Shown here one piece after another: positions 27,157 through 36,074 of a stretch of 64,000 nucleotides of DNA (position 1 is the first letter of the stretch; each line of letters opens with the position of its first letter). The position numbers and the translations under genes are program-made. Source of the DNA: Sphingomonas corticis (lineage in GTDB: Bacteria; Pseudomonadota; Alphaproteobacteria; Sphingomonadales; Sphingomonadaceae); contig NZ_JAAVJH010000002.1 in the NCBI RefSeq assembly GCF_012035195.1, positions 124,001 to 188,000 of the forward strand, given 5' to 3'. The notes under the pieces were generated by a model that saw nothing but the letters and a program-made list of their open reading frames with translations, searched no databases and was not told where the DNA came from.

Positions 27157-27954
27157 TCAGCGCAGCGCGATCTCGTACAGCGTGGGCCAGTTCTTGCCGG
27201 TGACGAACAGGCGCCGCCGCTGCGCGTCCCAGGCGATGCCGTTCGCCACCGCTTCCGGATCGGAGAGGCCCAGTTCGGCGACCAGCGCGGAAAGGTCGAT
27301 CAGCGCGGTGACGCGGCCCGAGGCGAGGTCGATGCGCAGCAGGTATGGCGTGTGCCAGACGTTGGCCAGGATCGCGCCGTCGACCACCTCCAGCTCGTTG
27401 ATCTGCGTGACGGGGCGGCCGTTCAGCGTCACGCGCAGCCGCCGGGTCTCCGCCAGCGTGCGCGGATCGTGGAAGGTGAGCGTGTCGCTGCCGTCCGAGC
27501 GGACGAAGCCGCGCGAGTCGCTCGCCAGGCCCCAGCCCTCGCCGCGATAGCGCAGGGTGCCGAGCGGCTTCAGCGCCCCGGTCCAGCGGTGCGCGATGCC
27601 GTCGTGCCAGGTGAGGCTGACGAGCGTGCCCTTCCACGCCGCCAGTCCCTCACCGAACTGTGTCGCGGGGATCGCCGCACGGGCGAGGACGCGACCGGTG
27701 GCGAGCTCGACGCGGCGGACGTCGGATCGCCCGGTCTGGCCGACGCTCTCGTAGAGGTGGCCATCGTGCCAGATCAGCCCCTCGGTAAAGGCGGCGCGAT
27801 CGTGCGGGAAGCGGGCGACGACGCGCGGGACGATGACGGGCGCACGGGCCGTCCCGGCTCCGGCCGGTGCCGCGGCCGGCGCCTGGGCGCGAATCGGCAG
27901 CGCGGCGACGAGCGGCGCGCAGAGCGCCAGCGCGGCGAGGAGAAGACGCAGCAT
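27157..27954 (-). CDS. secreted glutaminyl-peptide cyclotransferase (QC)
   Basis: 265 residues. A signal peptide (LRLLLAALALCAPLVAALPIRAQA) leads into a five-bladed propeller of the glutamine cyclotransferase family. Conserved segments are RAAFTEGLIWHDGHLYES, QINELEVVDGAILANVWHTPYLLRID and NGIAWDAQRRRLFVTGKNWPTLYEI. It converts N-terminal Gln of exported proteins or peptides to pyroglutamate in the periplasm. It lies downstream of the double cold-shock gene, separated by a strong terminator. Confidence 0.9.
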   Translation of the reverse strand: MLRLLLAALALCAPLVAALPIRAQAPAAAPAGAGTARAPVIVPRVVARFPHDRAAFTEGLIWHDGHLYESVGQTGRSDVRRVELATGRVLARAAIPATQFGEGLAAWKGTLVSLTWHDGIAHRWTGALKPLGTLRYRGEGWGLASDSRGFVRSDGSDTLTFHDPRTLAETRRLRVTLNGRPVTQINELEVVDGAILANVWHTPYLLRIDLASGRVTALIDLSALVAELGLSDPEAVANGIAWDAQRRRLFVTGKNWPTLYEIALR

Positions 27955-27976
27955 CGGCGTTCGACGTCCTTCGAGA

Positions 27977-28018
27977 ACGAAGCGGCCCGCCGGGCAGGTG
28001 CCGGGCGGGCCGCTCGTT
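27977..28018 (-). terminator. terminator hairpin of the cold-shock gene
   Basis: Perfect 11-base stem AGCGGCCCGCC (27981-27991) with GGCGGGCCGCT (28004-28014), extended by AACG/CGTT. On the minus strand it follows the cold-shock stop by about 20 bases. The tail is TTCG rather than a long T run. Confidence 0.7.
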
Positions 28019-28036
28019 ACCGGAACGACGCGAGGA

Positions 28037-28870
28037 TCAGGCCTCGCCGGACAGGTTCACCGCGGCGTACTTGCCGCGACGATCGACCTCGATCTCGAAC
28101 GACAGGCGGTCGCCCTCGTTCAGCGTCGGCATGCCGGCGCGCTCGACGGCGGAGATGTGCACGAACGCGTCGGGCTGCCCGTCGTCGCGCTGGATGAAGC
28201 CGAAGCCCTTCATCGCGTTGAAGAACTTGACCGTGCCCGTCGCCTTCTCGCCGGTCAGCTGGCGCTGCGGAGCGCCGCCGAAGCCGCCGCCCGCACCGCC
28301 ACGCGGACCGCGGTCGCCGCCGCCGAAGCCGCCCTCACGCGGGGCCCGCTCCTGCACCGGCATCGGCTCGCCGTCGATCTTCAGGTCGGTGGCGGAGATG
28401 CGGCCACCGCGATCGACCAGCGTGAAGCCCAGCGGCTGGCCATCGGCCAGGCCCGACAGGCCGGCCTGCTCCACCGCGGAGATGTGAACAAACACGTCCT
28501 CACCGCCGTCGTCGCGAACCACGAAGCCGAAGCCCTTCTGCGCGTTGAAGAACTTCACCACGCCGGTGCCTTCGCCGACCACCTGCGGAGGCATCCGGTT
28601 GCCGCCGCCGAAGCCGCCGCCACCACCGCCGCCGCGGAACCCGCCGCCGCCGCCGCCGCCGAAGCCGCCACCGCCGCCACGGAACCCGCCGCCGCCGCCG
28701 AAGCCGCCGCGATCACCGCCGCCAAAGCCGCCGCCGCCGAAACCGCCGCCACCGAAGCCGCCGCCGCCGAAGCCACCCTGGTCGAAGCCGCCGCTCTCAC
28801 CGCCGAAATCGTCGCGCTTGTCGCGTCCGCGCCCGCCGCGATGTCCGCGGCCGCCCTTGTCGTAACTCAT
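28037..28870 (-). CDS. double cold-shock domain protein with long Gly-rich N-terminus
   Basis: 277 residues. A glycine-rich, RGG/FGGG-type low-complexity region fills about 1-95. Two cold-shock domains follow (about 100-165 and 210-277), each with the RNP1-like KGFGFV/KGFGFI and RNP2-like VFVHIS/AFVHIS. A second Gly-rich linker joins them. It should bind single-stranded RNA or DNA. Tandem cold-shock domains are known in alphaproteobacteria, but a 95-residue FGGGGF tract before them is more reminiscent of eukaryotic Gly-rich RNA-binding proteins. It has a 221-base upstream region shared with terC and a strong terminator. Confidence 0.9.
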   Translation of the reverse strand: MSYDKGGRGHRGGRGRDKRDDFGGESGGFDQGGFGGGGFGGGGFGGGGFGGGDRGGFGGGGGFRGGGGGFGGGGGGGFRGGGGGGGFGGGNRMPPQVVGEGTGVVKFFNAQKGFGFVVRDDGGEDVFVHISAVEQAGLSGLADGQPLGFTLVDRGGRISATDLKIDGEPMPVQERAPREGGFGGGDRGPRGGAGGGFGGAPQRQLTGEKATGTVKFFNAMKGFGFIQRDDGQPDAFVHISAVERAGMPTLNEGDRLSFEIEVDRRGKYAAVNLSGEA

Positions 28871-29091
28871 ACCCTGTTCGTCTTCCCGGTCCGCCCGAAC
28901 GTCAATCGCAGGAGCCCGCGCGCAGGACGGCGTACGCGGTTCCCGAGACGCGATCGCACGCGCCTACCCCAGACCATAGACCATCGCGCGCGGCATCGCG
29001 ACTCGTTTTCGTCACCAAGCGGCTGCTTTCGATCGACCTTGTTGCCATTCGGTCGTGCCCGCGCCACAGCTGGTCGCATGGAGGACGCCGC

Positions 29092-29877
29092 ATGAACCTC
29101 GCCGCGCTTGCCGCCGATCCGTCGGTGTGGGCCGCGCTCGTCACGCTGATCGTGATGGAGGTGGTGCTTGGCATCGACAATCTGATCTTCATCTCCATCC
29201 TGTCGAACAAGCTGCCGGAAGCGCAGCGGCAGAAGGCGCGGCGGATCGGCATCGGCCTGGCGCTGGTGATGCGGCTGGTGCTGCTGACCGCGATCGCGTG
29301 GATCGTCGGGCTGACGCAGCCCGTGCTGGACCTCGGCATCACCGGCCCGCTCGACCGTCACGGCGCGCCGACGTTCGAGACCGCCTTCTCCTGGCGCGAC
29401 CTGATCCTGATCGGCGGCGGACTGTTCCTCGTCTACAAGGCGACGAAGGAGATCCACCATTCCGTCGACGGGGAGGAGGACGCGGGCGAGAACGGCGGGG
29501 CGGCCGCCGGCGGCATCGGCTTCGGCGCGGCGATCGCGCAGATCCTGGCGCTAGACGTCGTCTTCTCGATCGATTCGATCCTGACCGCGGTGGGCATGAC
29601 CGAGCATGTCGAGGTGATGTACGTCGCCGTCGTGGTCGCCGTGATCGCGATGCTGGTCGCGGCCGACCCGCTGGCGAACTTCGTCAACCGCAACCCCTCG
29701 GTGGTGATGCTGGCGCTGGGCTTCCTGCTGATGATCGGCATGGTGCTGATCGCGGAGGGGTTCGGCGCGCACGTGCCCAAGGGCTACATCTATACGGCGA
29801 TGGCCTTTTCGGCCGGGGTGGAGGCGCTGAACCTGTGGTCGCGCCGCGCGCGCGCGAAGAAGGGTGCAGGCCATTGA
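29092..29877 (+). CDS. TerC family integral membrane protein
   Basis: 261 residues with seven or so hydrophobic helices. The intramembrane acidic motifs are [13 protein letters not shown] near residue 28 and [17 protein letters not shown] near 156, which define the TerC family. Members export Mn2+ or other divalent metals, often to metallate secreted enzymes. It diverges from the cold-shock gene across 221 bases. The following RNase D-like gene begins 31 bases after the stop on the same strand. Confidence 0.9.
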   Translation: MNLAALAADPSVWAALVTLIVMEVVLGIDNLIFISILSNKLPEAQRQKARRIGIGLALVMRLVLLTAIAWIVGLTQPVLDLGITGPLDRHGAPTFETAFSWRDLILIGGGLFLVYKATKEIHHSVDGEEDAGENGGAAAGGIGFGAAIAQILALDVVFSIDSILTAVGMTEHVEVMYVAVVVAVIAMLVAADPLANFVNRNPSVVMLALGFLLMIGMVLIAEGFGAHVPKGYIYTAMAFSAGVEALNLWSRRARAKKGAGH

Positions 29878-29908
29878 GCGATCGGCGCGCGGCGGCTATC
29901 GCGCGGCG

Positions 29909-30529
29909 ATGACCGTTCATTTCCACGAGGAAGACCTGCCCGCGGGCGTCTTCGCGCCCGGCGCCTCGATCGCCGTCGACACGGAGACGATGGGCCTCGT
30001 CACCCCGCGCGACCGGCTGTGCGTGGTGCAGCTGTCCGACGGCGGCGGCGACGAGCACCTCGTCCGCTTCAACCCCGGCAGCGACTATGCCGCGCCGGAA
30101 CTGCGCCGCGTGCTGGGCGACCCGTCGCGGCTGAAGCTTTATCATTTCGCGCGCTTCGACCTCGCCGCGATCCGCCACTATCTCGGCACGGTCGCGGCGC
30201 CCGTGTACTGCACGAAGACGGCGTCGCGGCTGGTGCGCACCTACACCGACCGCCACGGGCTGAAGGAGCTGGTGCGCGAGCTGTTGCAGCAGGACATCTC
30301 GAAGCAGCAGCAATCGTCCGACTGGGGCGGGCCGGAGCTGTCCGAGGCGCAGCGCGACTATGCCGCCTCCGACGTGCGGTTCCTCCACCGGCTGAAGGAG
30401 GAGCTGGACCGCCGCCTGGCGCGCGAGGGGCGCACCGCGCTGGCGCAGGCGTGCTTCGACTTCCTGCCCGCGCGCGCGGATCTGGACCTCGCCGGCTGGC
30501 CCGAGGTCGACATCTTCGCGCATGTCTGA
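29909..30529 (+). CDS. RNase D-like 3'-5' exonuclease
   Basis: 206 residues, only the DEDDy exonuclease domain. Acidic residues are visible in AVDTETMGL, FARFDLAAI and the YAASDVRFLH end motif. There is no HRDC domain, so it is shorter than RNase D of E. coli (about 375 residues) and matches the short alphaproteobacterial type. The frame is open upstream to 29864, but MTVHFHEEDLP is the better start. Its 3' end overlaps lptC by eight bases, placing it at the head of the lpt-rpoN cluster. Confidence 0.9.
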   Translation: MTVHFHEEDLPAGVFAPGASIAVDTETMGLVTPRDRLCVVQLSDGGGDEHLVRFNPGSDYAAPELRRVLGDPSRLKLYHFARFDLAAIRHYLGTVAAPVYCTKTASRLVRTYTDRHGLKELVRELLQQDISKQQQSSDWGGPELSEAQRDYAASDVRFLHRLKEELDRRLAREGRTALAQACFDFLPARADLDLAGWPEVDIFAHV

Positions 30530-31160
30530 CGCCGCCGTCCGCGTCCGCTCGGAGCGGCAGCGCTGGGCGCTTCCCGGCGGGCGGCACGACCGTGTCATCG
30601 CCACCGCGAACGGCCTGCTGCCGCTCTCGATCGGCGTGCTGGCCGCCTTCCTCGTCATGGCGCCGCTGACGATGGGCGGCGACGCCTCGTTCGTGCTCGA
30701 CAAGGACAAGGTGGACGTCGCGCGCGAGCGACTGAAGGTGCAGAAGGCGCAGTATCGCGGCACCGACGACAAGGGACAGGCGTTCCGGCTGGACGCGGGC
30801 TCGGCGATCCAGCGCAGCTCGGCCGAGCCGGTCGTGCGCTTGCAGGACCTCGCCGCCGCGCTCCAGCTGTCCGACGGCCCGGCGCGGCTGACCGCGCCCG
30901 GCGGCCGCTACGACATGGACCGGGAGCAGGTGAACGTGGACGGGCCGATCGCGCTGCGCGCGCCCGACAATTACTCGCTCGACACCAGCGACGCGACCGT
31001 GGACCTGAAGACCAACCGGCTCCAGTCCAACGGCGACGTGCGCGGCACGGTGCGGCAGGGGCGGTTCCGTGCCGACCGGCTGGACGCCGACCTGGATGAC
31101 CGCACCGTCACGCTGCGCGGCAATGCCCGCTTGCGGATCGATCCCGCTGCGACGAAATAG
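30522..31160 (+). CDS. lptC: LPS export protein LptC
   Basis: 212 residues. One N-terminal membrane helix (LLPLSIGVLAAFLVMAPLTM) near 32-51 is followed by a periplasmic beta-jellyroll domain of the LptC/OstA type, with YRGTDDKGQAFRLDAGSA and the late RFRADRLDADLDDRTVTLRGNARL. It connects the LptBFG extractor to the LptA bridge. The order lptC-lptA-lptB-rpoN is the classic one. Confidence 0.9.
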   Translation: MSDAAVRVRSERQRWALPGGRHDRVIATANGLLPLSIGVLAAFLVMAPLTMGGDASFVLDKDKVDVARERLKVQKAQYRGTDDKGQAFRLDAGSAIQRSSAEPVVRLQDLAAALQLSDGPARLTAPGGRYDMDREQVNVDGPIALRAPDNYSLDTSDATVDLKTNRLQSNGDVRGTVRQGRFRADRLDADLDDRTVTLRGNARLRIDPAATK

Positions 31161-31167
31161 CGAGCCC

Positions 31168-31698
31168 ATGCCGCGCCTTGCTCTTCTTCCGGCCCTGCTG
31201 CTGGTCTCGCTGCCCGCCGCCGCGCAAACGCGGCACGACACCAAGGCTCCGATCGATTTCGGTGCCGACCAGATCCAGTTGCAGGATCGCGCCAACCGCG
31301 CGGTGCTGAGCGGGAACGTGAGCGTGAAGCAGGCGGAGATGACGCTGGACGCCGCGCGCATGACGGTCAGCTACACCGGGCAGGTGGTCGGCGGGAATCC
31401 GCAGGTGTCGCGGCTCGACGCCGCCGGCGGCGTGACCGTGCGCCGGCCGTCGCAGACCGCGCGCGGGCAATATGCGGTGTACGATCTCAACCGCCGGGTG
31501 ATCACCATGGCGGGCGACGTGCGGCTGACGCAGGGGGCGGGCAACACCGTCAACGGCGGGCGGCTGACGATCGACCTCGATTCGGGACGCGCGACGATCG
31601 ACGGCTCCGCGGTGGCGGGCGGGGCGGCGCCGGGCAACGTGGTGCAGAGCCCGCGCGGGCGCGTGACCGGCACCTTCTCCGTGCCCGACCGCCGCTGA
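31168..31698 (+). CDS. lptA: LPS transport periplasmic protein LptA
   Basis: 176 residues. A signal peptide (ALLPALLLVSLPAAAQ) precedes an OstA/LptA beta-jellyroll: PIDFGADQIQLQDRANRAVLSG, QAEMTLDAARMTVSY, and YDLNRRVITMAGDVRLTQG. It shuttles LPS across the periplasm. It begins seven bases after lptC. Open sequence upstream in this frame overlaps lptC and is not used. Confidence 0.92.
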   Translation: MPRLALLPALLLVSLPAAAQTRHDTKAPIDFGADQIQLQDRANRAVLSGNVSVKQAEMTLDAARMTVSYTGQVVGGNPQVSRLDAAGGVTVRRPSQTARGQYAVYDLNRRVITMAGDVRLTQGAGNTVNGGRLTIDLDSGRATIDGSAVAGGAAPGNVVQSPRGRVTGTFSVPDRR

Positions 31699-31800
31699 CG
31701 CCACTGGGGGCTTTCCCTTCGCCGCAAGCTGATGCAGGAATCCTGCCAAGTCCGTCCGCGTTAAGGCGGCGGTAACGATGATTTGCGAGGCGCCGCGACG

Positions 31801-32589
31801 ATGACGCAGGATACGATCGACCGCAGCGTGCTGGACCGGGCCGAGCCGATCCAGGAGGCTCCCACCGCCGACGGCCTCCAGGTCGTCTCGATCGCGAAGA
31901 GCTACGACAAGCGCGTGGTGCTGACCGACGTGTCGGTGTCGGTCGGCCACGGCGAGGTGATCGGGCTGCTCGGCCCCAACGGCGCCGGCAAGACGACCTG
32001 CTTCTACTCCGTCATGGGGCTGGTGAAGCCGGACGCGGGCCGCATCATGCTGGACGGCGACGACATCACCGGCCTGCCGATGTACCGCCGGGCGATCCTG
32101 GGGCTCGGCTATCTGCCGCAGGAGACGTCGATCTTCCGCGGGCTGACCATCGAGAAGAACATCCTCACCGTGCTGGAGCTGGCGGAGCCGGACAAGGCGG
32201 CGCGCGCGGCGAAGCTGGAGAAGCTGCTCGACGAGTTCGGCCTGACGCGGCTGCGAGACGCCCCCGCCATGGCGCTGTCGGGCGGCGAGCGACGGCGGGC
32301 GGAAATCGCGCGCGCGCTGGCGGCGGATCCCTCGATCATGCTGCTGGACGAGCCGTTCGCGGGTATCGATCCGATCTCGATCGCGGACATCCGCGACCTC
32401 GTCTGCCAGCTGAAGGAGCGCGGCATCGGCGTGCTCATCACCGACCACAACGTGCGCGAGACGCTGGACATCGTCGACCGCGCCTACATCATCTACGACG
32501 GCAAGGTGCTGTTCACCGGCAGCCCGGCGGAGCTGGTCGCGAACGAGGAGGTGCGGCGCCTGTACCTGGGCGAGAACTTCGAGCTGTAG
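31801..32589 (+). CDS. lptB: LPS export ABC transporter ATPase LptB
   Basis: 262 residues. Walker A is GPNGAGKTTCFYSVMG, the signature is ALSGGERRRAEIARAL, and Walker B with the D loop is IMLLDEPFAGIDP. The Q loop reads LGYLPQETSIFRGL, which is diagnostic for LptB. It powers LPS extraction with LptFG. The start ATG at 31801 is preferred over an ATG six codons earlier; the N-terminal 20 residues are variable in the family. It lies 102 bases after lptA. Confidence 0.94.
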   Translation: MTQDTIDRSVLDRAEPIQEAPTADGLQVVSIAKSYDKRVVLTDVSVSVGHGEVIGLLGPNGAGKTTCFYSVMGLVKPDAGRIMLDGDDITGLPMYRRAILGLGYLPQETSIFRGLTIEKNILTVLELAEPDKAARAAKLEKLLDEFGLTRLRDAPAMALSGGERRRAEIARALAADPSIMLLDEPFAGIDPISIADIRDLVCQLKERGIGVLITDHNVRETLDIVDRAYIIYDGKVLFTGSPAELVANEEVRRLYLGENFEL

Positions 32590-32615
32590 GTCGTGGAAGC
32601 CGCCGCTTTCATGAC

Positions 32616-32695
32616 CGTCATCCCAGGGACAGCTGGAATCTCGTGCCGCGCAAGCGCGCGGGCGCAGGAGGACGCGAGCGTTCGCTGGGGTGACG
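32616..32695. repeat. 80-base inverted-repeat element between lptB and rpoN
   Basis: CGTCATCCCAG at 32616-32626 and CTGGGGTGACG at 32685-32695 pair with one wobble. The gap of 113 bases between lptB and rpoN is almost wholly this element. It looks like an intergenic REP-type hairpin unrelated to the GTCGAAG family. Confidence 0.65.
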
Positions 32696-32702
32696 CGTCG
32701 CC

Positions 32703-34160
32703 ATGAGCCTCGCCCCGCGCCTCGACCTGCGCCAGTCGCAGTCGCTCGTCATGACGCCGCAGCTCCAGCAGGCGATCAAGCTGCTGGCGCTCTCCAATCT
32801 CGAGATCGAGGCGGTGATCGCCGAGGAGGTGGAGAAGAACCCCTTGCTGGAGACGAGCGCCCCCGTCGAGGATGCGCCCGTCGCCGCGGCCGCGGCGGCG
32901 GAGGCGCCGCGCGAGGAACCGGCGGGCGCGGACGAGCTGGTGATGGCGGGCGAGGCGGCGGGCGAGGCGCTGGACGTCGACATCGCGACGGAGCGGTTCG
33001 ACGACGGACCGTCCGACTTCGCCGGCGCGGGCGCGGGTGCGAGCGGCGAGGCGATCGACTTCGATTCGTTCGCCGACACCAGCGAGAGCCTGGCCGACGT
33101 GCTGCTGGCGCAGGCGGGAACGCTGCTGGCCGACGCCGACCTCTTCATCGCGCAGCACCTGATCGACCAGATTGACGAGGCGGGATACCTGCGCGCGGAC
33201 CTGATCGACGTGGCGATGCGGCTGGGCGTGCCGCTGGCGCGGGTGGAGCGCGTGCTGGCGGTGATCCACACGTTCGAGCCGAGCGGGGTGGGCGCGCGCG
33301 ATCTGGCCGAGTGCCTGGCCATCCAGGCGAAGGAGGCGGACCGCTACGACCCGTGCATGGCGCGGCTGCTCGACCACCTCGACCTCGTCGCGCGCGGCGA
33401 GCTGGCTCGGTTGAAGCGCATCTGCGGCGTGGACGACGAGGACATGGCGGACATGATCCGCGAATTGCGCCACTACGATCCCAAGCCCGGCTGCCGCTAC
33501 GGCGGGGAGGCGAGCATCGCCGTCACGCCCGACCTGTACGTCACGCGAGCCGCGGCGGGCTGGAACATCGAGATCAACGGCGCGACGCTGCCCCGCGTGC
33601 TGGTGAACCGGCGCTACTACAACGAGCTGAGCCACGGTCCGCAGGACCGGTCGTCCAAGGCGTGGCTGTCCGATCGCCTGGCCAGCGCCAACTGGCTGGT
33701 GAAGGCGCTGGACCAGCGGCAGCGCACGATCGTGAAGGTCGCGACGGAGATCGTGAAGCAGCAGGAGGCGTTCTTCCTCCACGGCGTCGCGCACCTGAAG
33801 CCGCTGACGCTGGCGAAGGTGGCCGAGGCGATCGAGATGCACGAATCGACCGTCAGCCGCGTGACGAGCAACAAGTACCTCAGCTGCGCGCGCGGGCTGT
33901 TCGAGCTGAAATATTTCTTCACCTCCGCGATCCAGGCGGCGGACGGCGGCGATGCGGTGTCGGCGGAGGCGGTGAAGAGCGCGATCCGCGCGCTGATCCA
34001 GGCGGAGGGCGACCAGATCCTGTCCGACGACACGCTGGTCGAGATGCTGAACGCGAAGGGCTTCGGCATCGCGCGGCGGACCGTCGCCAAGTATCGCGAG
34101 GCGATGGGGATCGGCAGCTCGGTCCAGCGTCGTCGCGCGCGTGCGCTGGCGGGCGGGTGA
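32703..34160 (+). CDS. rpoN: RNA polymerase sigma-54 factor
   Basis: 485 residues. Region I is the Gln/Leu-rich QSLVMTPQLQQAIKLLALS with EEVEKNPLLE; an acidic Ala-rich region II follows. The core-binding domain contains SGVGARDLAECL. The C-terminal DNA-binding part has the helix-turn-helix ESTVSRVTSNKYL and the RpoN box ARRTVAKYRE near residue 466. Sigma-54 promoters need an AAA+ activator; none is encoded in this window. A near-consensus -24/-12 promoter occurs at 37951 about 4 kb downstream. Confidence 0.95.
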   Translation: MSLAPRLDLRQSQSLVMTPQLQQAIKLLALSNLEIEAVIAEEVEKNPLLETSAPVEDAPVAAAAAAEAPREEPAGADELVMAGEAAGEALDVDIATERFDDGPSDFAGAGAGASGEAIDFDSFADTSESLADVLLAQAGTLLADADLFIAQHLIDQIDEAGYLRADLIDVAMRLGVPLARVERVLAVIHTFEPSGVGARDLAECLAIQAKEADRYDPCMARLLDHLDLVARGELARLKRICGVDDEDMADMIRELRHYDPKPGCRYGGEASIAVTPDLYVTRAAAGWNIEINGATLPRVLVNRRYYNELSHGPQDRSSKAWLSDRLASANWLVKALDQRQRTIVKVATEIVKQQEAFFLHGVAHLKPLTLAKVAEAIEMHESTVSRVTSNKYLSCARGLFELKYFFTSAIQAADGGDAVSAEAVKSAIRALIQAEGDQILSDDTLVEMLNAKGFGIARRTVAKYREAMGIGSSVQRRRARALAGG

Positions 34161-34171
34161 ACCGCGCACGT

Positions 34172-34251
34172 CCGTTCGCCTTGGGCCTGCCGACGGGCCG
34201 TCCTCCTGCCGCGAAGACAGGGCAGTGCTTCGACACGCTCAGCACGAACGG
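34172..34251. repeat. dispersed inverted repeat, copy D
   Basis: Arm CCGTTCGCCTTGGGCCTGCC from 34172 (degenerate) and arm GTGCTTCGACACGCTCAGCA to 34251, 33 or so bases apart. It fills the gap between rpoN and the aldose epimerase gene. Confidence 0.7.
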
Positions 34252-34298
34252 TGCGAGAGGCTGGCCGTCCGCATCCATCCCCGGCTAGATAGCGTGCC

Positions 34299-35168
34299 AT
34301 GATCCACCTCCGCTCCGACGCCCTCGCCGCCACGATCGATCCGCACGGGGCGGAGCTGCACTCGCTGACCGACGCCGCGGGGTGCGAGCTGATGACCGAC
34401 GCGGACCCGCGCTTCTGGTCGGGCCGCGCGCCGCTGCTGTTCCCCATCGTCGGGCGGCTGGCGGGCGACACGCTGCGCGTCGACGGCCGCGCCTATACGA
34501 TGAAGCAGCACGGCTTCGCCCGCCGCCGCGACTTCGCCGTGACCGCGGCGGCGGAGGACCGCGCGGTCTTCACGCTGAGCGACGATGCGGAGACCCGCGC
34601 GGCCTTTCCCTTCGCCTTCCGGCTCGACGTCGCCTTCGCGCTGGCAGGGGCGACGCTGTCGATCGACGTGGCGGTGCACAATCCGGACGCGGCCCGCGAC
34701 CTGCCGGCCAGCTTCGGCTTCCACCCCGCCTTCGCCTGGCCGCTGCCCTACGGCGAGGCGCGCGAGGATCACCGCATCGTCTTCGCGGCGGACGAGCCGG
34801 GCGCGCTCCACCCGCTGGCGGCGGACGGCACGCTGCTGTCCGGCGAGAGGCCGAGCCCGCTGGACGGGCGCACGCTGCCGCTGGCCGACGCGCTGTTCGA
34901 GGAGGATGCGCTGATCTGGTCGCCGGTCGCGTCGCAGGCGGTGCGCTACGGCGCCGGACGCGGCCCGCAGCTGGAGGTCGCCTTCGCCGACACGCCCTCG
35001 CTCGGCATCTGGACGAAGCCGGGCGCGCGCTTCGTCTGCATCGAGCCGTGGCACGGCCACGCCGATCCCCATGGCTACGACGGCGAGTTCCGCGACAAGC
35101 CCGGCGTGTTCATCGTGCCGCCGGGGGGCACGAAGCGGATCGCGATGCGGGTGACGCTCTTGGCGTAG
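34299..35168 (+). CDS. aldose 1-epimerase family protein
   Basis: 289 residues of galactose mutarotase-like beta-sandwich. Recognisable parts are GAELHSL near the N-terminus, RAPLLFPIVGRL, MKQHGFARRRDF with the catalytic His, FGFHPAFAWPL, and CIEPWHGHADP with the late acidic residue. It interconverts alpha and beta anomers of an aldose; the LacX-like subgroup fits better than GalM by length. It stands between two differently oriented genes and shows no operon partner. Confidence 0.88.
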   Translation: MIHLRSDALAATIDPHGAELHSLTDAAGCELMTDADPRFWSGRAPLLFPIVGRLAGDTLRVDGRAYTMKQHGFARRRDFAVTAAAEDRAVFTLSDDAETRAAFPFAFRLDVAFALAGATLSIDVAVHNPDAARDLPASFGFHPAFAWPLPYGEAREDHRIVFAADEPGALHPLAADGTLLSGERPSPLDGRTLPLADALFEEDALIWSPVASQAVRYGAGRGPQLEVAFADTPSLGIWTKPGARFVCIEPWHGHADPHGYDGEFRDKPGVFIVPPGGTKRIAMRVTLLA

Positions 35169-35196
35169 TGCTCCTGCGCACGCGGGCGAACGCCGG

Positions 35197-36009
35197 TCAG
35201 TGATCGTGGTCGTGAACGGTCGCGCGCAGCGCCTCCAGCACGTCGTCCACCCGCGCCGGATCGCCGATCGCCAGCACGTGCCCTGCGCTGTCGGCGGTCA
35301 GCGGGTCGCCGTTCCAGTCGCACATCCGGCCGCTCGCGCCCTCCACCACCGGGACCAGCGCGGCGAAATCGTGCAGCATCAGTCCGCTCTCGCAGACGAT
35401 GTCGAGGTGCCCGCTCGCCAGCAGCCCGTAATTGTAGCAGTCGCCGCCGTAGACCGGCCCCTGCCGCGGGTTGCCCCCGCTGGCCGCCGCGACCAGCGCC
35501 AGGAAGTGCGGCACGTCGCCTTCCGCGAACAGGTGCGGGCTGGTGGTGGCGACGATCGCGCCGTCCAGCGCGGCGCAGGCGCGGGTCCGCGCCGGCGCGC
35601 CGTTCAGCAGCGTCGGCTGCCCGGCGACGCCGATCCATCGCTCCTTCTGCACCGGCTGGTCGATGATCCCCAGCACCGGCCACCCGTCCTCGACCAGCGC
35701 GATCAGCGTGCCGAAGATCGCGCGCCCCGCGGTGAAGCTGCGCGTGCCGTCGATGGGGTCGAGCACCCAGCGGCGGCCGGTGACGCCCGCCTTCTCGCCG
35801 TGCTCCTCGCCAAGCACGCCGTCGCCGGGGCATTCGGCGTCCAGCAGCCGCCGCATCGCCGCCTCCGCCTGACGATCGGCGATGGTGACGGGCGAGCGGT
35901 CCTCCTTCAGCTCCACGTCGAAGCCGCGGCGGAAATGCTGGCGGATCACCTCGCCCGCGGCGTCGGCGAGGCGGTGGGCGAGGGCGATGTCGGCGGGGCG
36001 GACGGGCAT
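35197..36009 (-). CDS. hisN: inositol monophosphatase family protein, probable histidinol-phosphatase HisN
   Basis: 270 residues. The metal-binding motifs are VLGEEHG, WVLDPIDGTRSFTAG and a late DFAALVPVVEGASG. The spacing and the SFTAGRAIFGTLIAL segment match the HisN-type histidinol-phosphate phosphatases of actinobacteria and alphaproteobacteria rather than SuhB. A His-rich end (VHDHDH) closes the protein. It would hydrolyse histidinol phosphate to histidinol, a step whose classic enzyme is lacking in many alphaproteobacteria. Another inositol-phosphatase substrate cannot be excluded. Confidence 0.85.
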   Translation of the reverse strand: MPVRPADIALAHRLADAAGEVIRQHFRRGFDVELKEDRSPVTIADRQAEAAMRRLLDAECPGDGVLGEEHGEKAGVTGRRWVLDPIDGTRSFTAGRAIFGTLIALVEDGWPVLGIIDQPVQKERWIGVAGQPTLLNGAPARTRACAALDGAIVATTSPHLFAEGDVPHFLALVAAASGGNPRQGPVYGGDCYNYGLLASGHLDIVCESGLMLHDFAALVPVVEGASGRMCDWNGDPLTADSAGHVLAIGDPARVDDVLEALRATVHDHDH

Positions 36010-36074
36010 GCGCCCCGCCTATCGCCTCGCGTGGCCCTGCGCTAGGAAGCGAATGTCCTATCGGGAGCCTTTCG

